From Leucothrix mucor (GTDB lineage Bacteria > Pseudomonadota > Gammaproteobacteria > Thiotrichales > Thiotrichaceae), in assembly GCA_015662325.1 (NCBI GenBank), contig DQUJ01000214.1:1-5364 (forward strand): DNA of 5,364 nt, given 5' to 3'. The notes under the pieces were generated by a model. It ran no database searches and had not been told where the DNA came from. It worked only from the letters and a program-made list of their open reading frames with translations. Position 1 is the first letter of the stretch. Every line of letters starts with the position of its first letter. The translations under genes were made by a program, and so were the position numbers. Positions 1-5,364 of the stretch are shown here, in pieces.

Positions 1-966
1 AGTCGCTTAAAGCGTGTTCCTATTGCTATACGTTTGTTTGATAAACCGATTGTTTTATTTCGAAATAACGAGGGTCAAGCCCATGCGCTTGAAGATCGTT
101 GTCGTCATCGTAATGCTTCTCTTTCTTGTGGCAAAGTGGTTGATGGTACGGTGCAATGTCCGTATCACGGCTGGCGATATGATGGCGCGGGGCGTTTAGT
201 TGAAATTCCTTATAGTACCCAACTTCCAAACGAGACTATTCCCGCTTATACGTGTTACGAACAAGAGGGTTATGTTTGGGTTTGTGTGGGAACGCCAGAT
301 GAATCATCAAAACCTTATTCTTTTCCCCATTTATCAACAGAAGGATGGACAAGTTTTCGACTGGATACTTTATTTAAAGGTTCTGTCGAATCGTGTTTAG
401 AAAATTTTCTGGATTGTCCACATGCAACGCAAGTACATAAAGCGTGGTTTCGTAGCCCAACGACTAAACTCGTTAAAGCGGTTGTGCGTTCTTTAGACGA
501 TGGGGCTGTCGCAGAATATTTTAATGAGCCTCGTGAAAAAAGTGTGGTGTGGTCTTTATTATCGCCAACGGGTGAGGAGATGAAACACACAGATCGTTTT
601 ATTGCACCGGCAACCAGTCAGGTTGATTATCAATTCAGTAAAGGTCGCCAATATACAATCAGTTCTTGTTGTACCCCAATTGATGATAAAACAACGCGGG
701 TGCATACGGTGGTTAGTTTTAAATACGGCAAGCTTGGGGCGTTAGTGCGTTTGTTTTTTCAGCCTTTGTCATTATTTATTATTCGTCAAGATGTGCAGAT
801 CATGCGACAACAACACGATAATATTGAACGCTTTGGTCAACCCAAATTTAAAGTAACTCCTGAAGACTTATTATTTTCACCTATTTATAAATGGCGACAA
901 GCGTTAAAAGAAGGTAAAGCGCCTCCTGAAGCTGGAGAAAAAACAGATGTGGAATTGCGTCTCTAA
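1..966 (+). CDS. Rieske [2Fe-2S] non-heme iron oxygenase, alpha-subunit type (5' end cut by window)
   Basis: Predicted terminal oxygenase component of a Rieske system: the Rieske cluster passes electrons to a mononuclear iron that activates O2 to hydroxylate or otherwise oxidise an organic substrate in the cytoplasm. The reading frame is open from base 1, so the true start lies upstream; the TTG at 34 falls inside the Rieske fold and is not a credible start. Numbering visible residues from base 1, the Rieske ligands are C34-x-H36 (CRHR) and C53-x2-H56 (CPYHGW). The catalytic domain shows N135-x2-D138-x2-H141-x4-H146 (ENFLDCPHATQVH), the classic iron-site motif, and D264 (RQDVQIMRQQ) is the likely carboxylate ligand. 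With 321 residues visible, probably only a few tens are missing. It is closest in style to single-component-alpha families such as VanA or pheophorbide-oxygenase-like enzymes. No ferredoxin or reductase partner lies in the window. The 3' end overlaps the next gene by 20 nt. The family is certain; the substrate cannot be told. Confidence 0.95.
   Translation, partial: SRLKRVPIAIRLFDKPIVLFRNNEGQAHALEDRCRHRNASLSCGKVVDGTVQCPYHGWRYDGAGRLVEIPYSTQLPNETIPAYTCYEQEGYVWVCVGTPDESSKPYSFPHLSTEGWTSFRLDTLFKGSVESCLENFLDCPHATQVHKAWFRSPTTKLVKAVVRSLDDGAVAEYFNEPREKSVVWSLLSPTGEEMKHTDRFIAPATSQVDYQFSKGRQYTISSCCTPIDDKTTRVHTVVSFKYGKLGALVRLFFQPLSLFIIRQDVQIMRQQHDNIERFGQPKFKVTPEDLLFSPIYKWRQALKEGKAPPEAGEKTDVELRL
934..937 (+). 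promoter_or_regulatory. Ribosome binding site for the membrane-protein gene at 947
   Basis: GGAG sits nine bases before the ATG at 947, inside the 3' end of the Rieske gene. It supports that ATG as the start even though it overlaps the upstream gene by 20 nt, and it suggests coupled translation. Confidence 0.6.
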
Positions 967-1564
967 ACAATCGCTTAAAAAAATAACCGCTGTTTGTGTT
1001 GCTGTTTTTATGATTATCGGTGCGATTTTTTATGCGTTACAAAACCAAGGGGGCTTACCAGGTGGTGGCATTGCTTTGGTGAAATTATGCTGGTTATTCT
1101 TGGTGATATTTTGTTGGTTTATCATCCCTTTATTGCTTCTTTTTGATTGTTTATCTCCTCTGCTTAAAGTAGCCATTTCTGTGTTTTTAAGCAGTATGGT
1201 ATTACGTGCAGTGGTCGAATTAGTGATGATGTTTGGCACACATAATTGGCACCCACATTATGGAATAGGGCATGATGTTTTAATGGTTTTACTTTCTCTA
1301 TTTTTAGGTTTTTTTGTATTTAAACAGTCGCGATTAATTGCGATTTATTTATTTGTCATGGCGATTCTTTTTACGATAGAATCTGGTTTCGCATGGTATA
1401 TGTTACATAATGTACAGAGTAAAACGGGCGTGATTTTTTATGTACCTGCCGATCAAGCACATCAAAAAATATTAACAGTCACACTTATTATTGTTATAGC
1501 ATTGCTGGCTTATATAGTGTTTTTTATAAGGAAATGGTTGTATGGAGCATCGCTTAAAAGCTGA
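947..1564 (+). CDS. Unrecognised polytopic inner-membrane protein with a His-rich loop
   Basis: I do not recognise this 205-residue family. The protein is strongly hydrophobic, with about six predicted membrane helices near residues 11-31, 43-67, 70-93, 110-127, 129-151 and 176-195. Lys10-Lys12 before the first helix and Arg195-Lys196 after the last suggest a cytoplasmic N-terminus and C-terminus. Between helices 3 and 4 is a polar, aromatic and His-rich loop (HNWHPHYGIGHD, residues 99-110: H99, H102, H104, H109), with R87 and E91 in the preceding helix and E145 in helix 5. These are charged residues buried in membrane segments, which suggests a ligand, metal or substrate site rather than a simple anchor. 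The ATG at 947 has a GGAG nine bases upstream. The gene overlaps both neighbours (20 nt before, 23 nt after), so it is tightly bound into the operon. It could be a transporter, a membrane redox partner or a membrane enzyme; the sequence does not decide. Confidence 0.85.
   Translation: MWNCVSKQSLKKITAVCVAVFMIIGAIFYALQNQGGLPGGGIALVKLCWLFLVIFCWFIIPLLLLFDCLSPLLKVAISVFLSSMVLRAVVELVMMFGTHNWHPHYGIGHDVLMVLLSLFLGFFVFKQSRLIAIYLFVMAILFTIESGFAWYMLHNVQSKTGVIFYVPADQAHQKILTVTLIIVIALLAYIVFFIRKWLYGASLKS
1528..1533 (+). promoter_or_regulatory. Ribosome binding site for the GNAT-like gene at 1542
   Basis: AAGGAA lies eight bases before the ATG at 1542, within the end of the membrane-protein gene. It is the strongest Shine-Dalgarno match in the window and supports the overlapping start. 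Confidence 0.65.
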
Positions 1565-2276
1565 AGTATTCGCGATTGGTTCATTATCAAATGAACAACA
1601 AGAAATGATGTTCAATTTATATTCCGATTATTATGAAGATTTTAAAGAGGCATTGTTTTATCAAGATTTAGCAGATAAACATTGGGCCATTATTCTAACG
1701 GATCAGCAGGGCGTTATTCGTGGCTTTAGCACGATGTATGTGGGTGATTATCAAGTGGATGGTCAGGTGATTCGCAGTGTTTTTTCGGGCGATACGATTA
1801 TTCATCACGATTTCTGGGGTGAGCAAAGCTTGCCGATTGCGTGGTGCCGATTTATTGGTGAATTAAAAGCACAGCAAGCCGATATTCCCCTGTATTGGTT
1901 TTTGATTGTAAAAGGTCACCGTACCTACCGTTACTTACGTGTTTTTTCTAAAGTATTTTATCCTGTCTATTCAAACGCTACACCTAATAATATTCAAGTC
2001 ATTATGGATCATTTAGGGAGTAACCATTTTGGTCAACAATACTCGCCTGATACGGGTTTGATACGGTTTAATGAGTCGCACGGTTATTTAAAAAAGGAAT
2101 GGGCCGGTGTTGATCAGCCTGCATTAAAAAAACGAGACGTTCAATTTTTTGTAGACCGAAACCCGGGTTATCAAGCGGGAGATGAGTTAGTGTGTTTGAC
2201 TGAGCTCACAGAAGATAATTTGCAACGTTACGCTCTCTCCGCCTTTCGTGAAGGTGTTGCGAGTATGCAGTCTTGA
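1542..2276 (+). CDS. GNAT-like acyltransferase (atypical), 244 residues
   Basis: Probable member or relative of the GNAT N-acyltransferase superfamily, which transfers an acyl group from acyl-CoA or acyl-carrier protein to an amine. The evidence is fold-like rather than motif-exact. Residues about 48-68 read as two strands joined by a turn (WAIILTDQQGVIRGFSTMYV). Then comes a strand with SGDTIIHHDFWG (82-93), which matches the 'D-x-x-V-h-P-x-x-R-G' region of GNAT motif A, followed by a helix (about 97-111), a strand (PLYWFLIVKG, 116-125), and a helix with aromatic residues (YRYLRVFSKVFYP, 129-141). The usual Q/R-x-x-G-x-G/A pyrophosphate loop is not recognisable: WGEQSL stands in its place. 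The C-terminal third is charged and unassigned. The protein is soluble, with no signal peptide. The start overlaps the preceding gene by 23 nt and has a good ribosome binding site. It lies 15 nt upstream of the GH3 gene, so it may act on the same acid or amine product. It could be catalytically divergent. Confidence 0.7.
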   Translation: MEHRLKAEVFAIGSLSNEQQEMMFNLYSDYYEDFKEALFYQDLADKHWAIILTDQQGVIRGFSTMYVGDYQVDGQVIRSVFSGDTIIHHDFWGEQSLPIAWCRFIGELKAQQADIPLYWFLIVKGHRTYRYLRVFSKVFYPVYSNATPNNIQVIMDHLGSNHFGQQYSPDTGLIRFNESHGYLKKEWAGVDQPALKKRDVQFFVDRNPGYQAGDELVCLTELTEDNLQRYALSAFREGVASMQS

Positions 2277-2291
2277 TTAATAGGTTCTTAA

Positions 2292-3869
2292 ATGTCTGAG
2301 GTAGAAACTATTTGGCAAGGCATTCATCAACAGTTGTCTGGAAGCCGAGAAGCGTTTGAAGCTAATTTAGAAAATACCCAACAGGTACAGCAAAAAGTAT
2401 TGCTACAAATACTAAAAAACAATGCACAAACCCCCTTTGGAATGGAATATCAATTTTCTGATATTCATAGTGCGGAAGCATTTATTCAAGGTGTCCCCGT
2501 ACATAATTACCAAGATTGTCGCCCCTATTTGGAAAATTTAGCAAAAGATGCGGATACAGATGTACTCTGCTTTGAAAAAACAGGTGGCAGTACGCAGGGA
2601 GTAAAGTTAATTCCTTATACTGTCGCTAGTTTGGCTTTGTTTCAAGAAGCACTTTTTCCTTGGTTTGATGATCTATTAGAGCATCGACCCAATATAAAAA
2701 AAGGCACTGCCTATTGGTCGATTAGCCCTGCCATGCGAGAAACCCAAACAACCGCGGGCGGACATCCTATTGGGCTTAGCAATGATGCCTTGTATTTTGG
2801 TGAAGCATTAGCTTATGAGATTAGTCAGATGCTGGCAGTATCGCCACAGGTAGTGGCGCTAACTAAACTGTCGGATTGGCGTTATCAAACCCTGTTAGCG
2901 TTATTATTAGCGGAAGATCTGAGCTTTATTTCGGTGTGGAGTCCTACTTTTTTATTATCATTAATCAATGGCTTGCCATTCTTAATAGATAAATTGCTTG
3001 ATGATATTGAAGTGCAAGATAAATCAAGAGCATCTCATCTGCGTACTATTATTAAACAATCGAAAAATACGACGGCTGATCAAAAAATTAATACCCAAGC
3101 AATATGGCCACAACTCGATACACTGAGTTGCTGGACAGAGGGAAGCGCAGGGAGTTTTATTGCAGAATTGAAAGCATTATTCCCTCATGTGTATATTCAA
3201 GGTAAAGGCTTGTTAGCAACCGAAGGTGTAGTGACGATACCGCTACATAATGCGAAAGCAGCTGTTTTAGCAATTAATAGTGGCTTCTATGAATTTGTGG
3301 ATGAAGACGGTGACTGTCAGTTGGCTCATCAATTACAATTAGGTCAACGCTATAGTGTATTAATCACCAATGAATCAGGACTTTATCGCTATCAATTGGG
3401 TGATAAGGTGCGCATGGAAGGTTTTTATTTAGGTGCGCCGATGTTGCATTTTATGGGGCGGGGCGCACATTGCAGTGATCTTTGTGGCGAAAAGCTCACA
3501 GAAGATTTTATTGTGGATGTGTTCGAACAGTATTCGAAACGTTCTAATAATCTAGGTTCTATACGGTTTTTATATCCAGAAGCATCGCCTACATTACACT
3601 ATGTATTAGTAACAGAAACTGATATTGATGAAGCTGATTGTAAGCACTTGGATGAATTGCTGGGCGAAAATCCACAATACCGTTATGCGCGAGACATTGG
3701 GCAATTAGGCGCATTACAACATCGTGCAATTAATGATATTGGGGAGCGTTATACGCAGTGGCGATTGCAAAAGGGGCAAACGCTGGGTGATATTAAACCA
3801 CCAGCTTTAATTACAGATACTGATTTTATTAATGAGTTGAGAACATGTGTCGTGAGTGATTTGTCATGA
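2292..3869 (+). CDS. GH3-family acyl-acid amido synthetase (adenylate-forming), full length
   Basis: Bacterial homologue of the plant GH3 (auxin-responsive) family, part of the ANL adenylate-forming superfamily. Characterised plant members use ATP to turn a carboxylic acid (jasmonate, indole-3-acetate, benzoates) into an acyl-adenylate and then couple it to an amino acid. At 525 residues it is near the usual length. The N-terminus has the family's 'LLxxxxxTxFGxxYxF' pattern (residues 38-55, TPFGMEYQFSDI). ATP motif I is TGGSTQGVK (97-105), a variant of SSGTSxGxxK. Motif II is around LLATEG (307-312). Motif III is GLYRYQLGDKV (363-373), with D371 as the expected ATP-ribose ligand. GEKLTE (399-404) supplies the hinge-side lysine K401. 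WTEGSAG (281-287) is also typical of the family. The ATG at 2292 has a weak AGG at 2282-2284. The stop overlaps the next start as ATGA, implying coupled translation with the GNAT gene. The acid and amine substrates are unknown. The family call is firm; amide synthesis in this bacterium is inferred. Confidence 0.93.
   Translation: MSEVETIWQGIHQQLSGSREAFEANLENTQQVQQKVLLQILKNNAQTPFGMEYQFSDIHSAEAFIQGVPVHNYQDCRPYLENLAKDADTDVLCFEKTGGSTQGVKLIPYTVASLALFQEALFPWFDDLLEHRPNIKKGTAYWSISPAMRETQTTAGGHPIGLSNDALYFGEALAYEISQMLAVSPQVVALTKLSDWRYQTLLALLLAEDLSFISVWSPTFLLSLINGLPFLIDKLLDDIEVQDKSRASHLRTIIKQSKNTTADQKINTQAIWPQLDTLSCWTEGSAGSFIAELKALFPHVYIQGKGLLATEGVVTIPLHNAKAAVLAINSGFYEFVDEDGDCQLAHQLQLGQRYSVLITNESGLYRYQLGDKVRMEGFYLGAPMLHFMGRGAHCSDLCGEKLTEDFIVDVFEQYSKRSNNLGSIRFLYPEASPTLHYVLVTETDIDEADCKHLDELLGENPQYRYARDIGQLGALQHRAINDIGERYTQWRLQKGQTLGDIKPPALITDTDFINELRTCVVSDLS
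3866..3869 (+). other. ATGA start-stop overlap joining GH3 and GNAT genes
   Basis: The GH3 stop (TGA, 3867-3869) overlaps the next ATG (3866-3868). Only a weak purine stretch (GTGAG, 3852-3856) precedes it, so translation of the downstream gene probably depends on reinitiation by ribosomes finishing GH3. This suggests fixed stoichiometry between the two proteins. Confidence 0.8.
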
Positions 3870-4972
3870 GTGCTTTTGAATTTACATTGGCGACCAAGGC
3901 AGACGATGCTTCTTTGCGTGAACGCATGAGTCACGATGCAATGGAAGGCACTATTGATGTCAGTTTTCGGCGTGAGCCTTGTTATTTTGCAGGAGCAGGT
4001 GTACAAGGCGAGACTATCCAGATTATCAAATGTGTCGATAAAAAAAAGCAGTGCATCGCAGGTATTGGCGCGCGTATGACGTCGGATGTTTATATCAACG
4101 GTCTTCGACAACGGATGGGGTATTTAAGTGATTTGCGTGCTGCGCCAGACTATCGAAAATCCACATTATTAGCGCGAGGCTATCGCTATTTACGGCAGTT
4201 GCACCAAGCAGATCCTGTACCCTTATACACCACAGTTATTTTAGATGGAAATCAACAGGCGCTGGATAATCTTACGGATGCAAGAGCAGGGCTACCGCGT
4301 TATCAAAACAAAGGGAGAATACTTACGCCGGCGATCCATTTGGATTTTAAACATAAACCATTCAAATTATCGGGTGTGGAGATTCAGCTAGCGGATAAAC
4401 AATCACTCAATGAAGTATTTGAATTTGTGCAGAAGCAATATGCAAAAAAACAGTTTGCGCCTTATTATCAAGCCAGTGATTTAGAGGGCGCGCGTCTTAA
4501 AGGTTTACGTCCAGAAGATATTTATGTGGCACGGAAAAATCAAAAAATTGTGGGCGTAGTGGCCGCTTGGGATCAACGCGCTTTTCGACAAACCCATATA
4601 GAAGGTTATAATGGAGGGTTAAAATTAATCCGCCCGTTTTATAATATGATTGCAAAATTCACCCCATTAAAAGCGTTACCTGATAAGGGCAAAGCCGTGC
4701 CTTACTTCTACCTTGCATTAACAGCAATTAAGGGTGATAACCCCGACGTGTTTAAAGCGTTGCTGTCGAAGTTGTATGACGATAAACGCAACGGCGAATG
4801 GCATTACTTTATTGCGGGTTTGCATGAACGTAGTCCATTGCAAACCGTATTGTCTGAGTTTCGTTCTATTAAAGCAGCGGGGCATTTATTTATTGTGCAT
4901 TATCCAGATGAGTCTGCTTTTTTTAATCAATTAGATGCACGTATTCCACACATTGAAATGGGAGCTATTTAG
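3866..4972 (+). CDS. GNAT-family N-acetyltransferase, long two-domain form (368 residues)
   Basis: Predicted soluble acyltransferase of the GNAT superfamily. The N-terminal half shows the core fold: a strand with an IAGIGAR-like segment (64-70), then GYLSDLRAAPDYRKSTL (85-101), matching motif A 'x-L-x-D-L-x-V-x-P-x-Y-R-x-x-G', then a helix (103-113) and the strand YTTVILDGNQQAL (121-133), which corresponds to motif B. The acyl-CoA loop, normally R-x-x-G-I/L-A/G, reads R97-K-S-T-L-L here, lacking the usual glycine. From about 171 a second GNAT-like half begins (IYVARKNQKIVGVVAAWDQ, 219-237), followed by the segment IEGYNGG (245-251) and a C-terminal block with AGLHERSPLQ (317-326). About 368 residues is twice a single GNAT domain (around 150-170), consistent with a duplication in which one half may be non-catalytic. 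The gene is translationally coupled to GH3 through ATGA, so acting on the GH3 product or its amine partner is plausible. The acyl donor and acceptor are unknown. Confidence 0.85.
   Translation: MSAFEFTLATKADDASLRERMSHDAMEGTIDVSFRREPCYFAGAGVQGETIQIIKCVDKKKQCIAGIGARMTSDVYINGLRQRMGYLSDLRAAPDYRKSTLLARGYRYLRQLHQADPVPLYTTVILDGNQQALDNLTDARAGLPRYQNKGRILTPAIHLDFKHKPFKLSGVEIQLADKQSLNEVFEFVQKQYAKKQFAPYYQASDLEGARLKGLRPEDIYVARKNQKIVGVVAAWDQRAFRQTHIEGYNGGLKLIRPFYNMIAKFTPLKALPDKGKAVPYFYLALTAIKGDNPDVFKALLSKLYDDKRNGEWHYFIAGLHERSPLQTVLSEFRSIKAAGHLFIVHYPDESAFFNQLDARIPHIEMGAI
4961..4964 (+). promoter_or_regulatory. Ribosome binding site deciding among three tandem ATGs
   Basis: GGAG lies 8 bases before the ATG at 4973, 11 before the one at 4976 and 14 before the one at 4979. 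Spacing favours the first, which directly follows the preceding stop codon (4970-4972). Confidence 0.55.
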
Positions 4973-5364
4973 ATGATGATGCGACTGCCTCATTGGAAAG
5001 ATCCACGGGTTGCAGTAGCAGCATTGTTGTTTTCCTACATTATCATTGGTATCACAACGCTGGGTTTTAATCGCGGCCCATTGCAAATCATTAGCATTGT
5101 TTTATCGGCATGCTTATTGGATTTGGTTTTACATCGGCTGCTTAAAAAAGAATGGCTATTTCCGTTTAGTGCATTGATTACAGGTTTGTCACTGAGTATT
5201 TTGGTGAATTATGCACACGGCATGTGGATAGCATTGATTCCGGTATTTTTTGCGATTAGTTCTAAATATTTATTTACCGTAAACCAACGCTTGGTTTATA
5301 ACCCATCGTTGTTTGGCATTGTGGTGAGCCTGCTGATTGCGGATAATATGATCAGTATTTCCCC
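4973..5364 (+). CDS. RnfD/NqrB-superfamily membrane protein, UnbU-like (3' end cut by window)
   Basis: N-terminal 130 residues of a polytopic inner-membrane protein of the RnfD/NqrB superfamily. RnfD and NqrB carry covalent FMN and are membrane subunits of Rnf and Na+-NQR electron-transport complexes. Standalone relatives are annotated as the enediyne-cluster protein UnbU. Diagnostic features are DPRV (10-13) just before the first helix, LGF (30-32), P-x-SALITGLSLSIL (64-77), a W-x6-FAISSKYLF region (85-101) and NPSLFGIVVSLLI (110-122). The W...SKY...NPS-x-FGI-x-V layout and the ISISP at the window edge fit UnbU better than canonical RnfD. About five helices are visible (13-32, 37-55, 66-80, 84-104, 110-125). 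The start is the first of three tandem ATGs, directly after the GNAT stop with no spacer. The FMN-threonine motif (S/T-G-A-T) of RnfD/NqrB would lie, if present, beyond the window. No other rnf or nqr subunit is here, so it is probably not part of a full Rnf complex. Its role in this operon is unknown. Confidence 0.88.
   Translation, partial: MMMRLPHWKDPRVAVAALLFSYIIIGITTLGFNRGPLQIISIVLSACLLDLVLHRLLKKEWLFPFSALITGLSLSILVNYAHGMWIALIPVFFAISSKYLFTVNQRLVYNPSLFGIVVSLLIADNMISIS

Noticed and set aside
14..400. Short + strand frames at 14-199 and 200-400 and - strand frames at 26-229 and 315-590
   Set aside because: All lie inside the Rieske gene in other frames, where the in-frame product has intact metal-binding motifs. 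They are shadows.
1030..1239. 69-codon - strand frame
   Set aside because: It is antisense to hydrophobic membrane helices. Such antisense frames commonly stay open and there is no independent signal.
3..1559. TCGCTTAAA recurring at 3, 971 and 1550, near gene junctions
   Set aside because: Each copy is coding and translates as part of ordinary SLK/RLK-type peptides. Nine bases in AT-rich DNA recur by chance and there is no flanking symmetry.
2277..2291. The 15-base gap between the GNAT-like and GH3 genes as a promoter or terminator site
   Set aside because: It is too short for either and contains no hairpin or U-tract. It holds only a weak Shine-Dalgarno-like AGG.
4040..4047. Run of eight A in the second GNAT gene, a possible slippage site
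   Set aside because: The frame continues intact through DKKKQ, and no stem-loop or alternative product suggests programmed frameshifting.
3749..4111. 120-codon open frame on the - strand across the GH3/GNAT junction
   Set aside because: It lies antisense to two genes with clear family motifs, its translation is rich in Cys, Thr and Ser with no recognisable domain, and no convincing ribosome binding site or promoter accompanies it.
4734..4934. 66-codon + strand frame within the GNAT gene
   Set aside because: It is an out-of-frame shadow of the C-terminal GNAT region, with no start signal.
4973..5364. Part of a standard Rnf or Na+-NQR operon
   Set aside because: The upstream neighbours are not rnfA/B/C or nqrA, and the visible motifs fit the UnbU-type branch better. 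Downstream sequence would settle it.

Overview
The window is a densely coding piece of bacterial DNA, AT-rich by eye, with every supported gene on the + strand. Six genes follow one another head to tail. Four of the five junctions overlap or abut (20 nt, 23 nt, a 4-nt ATGA, and 0 nt), and the fifth is a 15-nt gap. No promoter, terminator, RNA gene, insertion sequence or CRISPR array is visible, and no stretch over 15 bases lies outside a gene. The simplest reading is the interior of one polycistronic operon that runs off both ends. Codon use and protein style suggest a Gram-negative proteobacterium, perhaps a gammaproteobacterium. This is a weak inference because there is no phylogenetic marker here.

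Layout: (1) 1-966, the 3' part of a Rieske [2Fe-2S] non-heme iron oxygenase alpha subunit, missing its first residues. (2) 947-1564, a small integral membrane protein with about six predicted helices and a His-rich loop, family not recognised. (3) 1542-2276, a 244-residue protein resembling a GNAT acyltransferase. (4) 2292-3869, a full-length GH3-family (auxin-responsive GH3-like) adenylate-forming enzyme. (5) 3866-4972, a 368-residue GNAT-family protein that looks two-domain. (6) 4973 to the window end, the N-terminal 130 residues of a membrane protein of the RnfD/NqrB superfamily. This last gene most resembles the UnbU proteins known from enediyne clusters.

Taken together, the genes look like a small-molecule pathway rather than housekeeping. 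The GH3 enzyme would activate a carboxylic acid as an acyl-adenylate and join it to an amine or amino acid. Two GNAT-like proteins could perform further acyl transfers. The Rieske enzyme could oxidise the product. Two membrane proteins may supply electron or cofactor transfer, or export. This combination is the most interesting thing in the window. Family assignments for the Rieske, GH3 and RnfD/UnbU genes rest on clear motifs. The joint pathway is inference, and the flanking genes (especially a possible ASPIC/UnbV gene downstream) are needed to test it.
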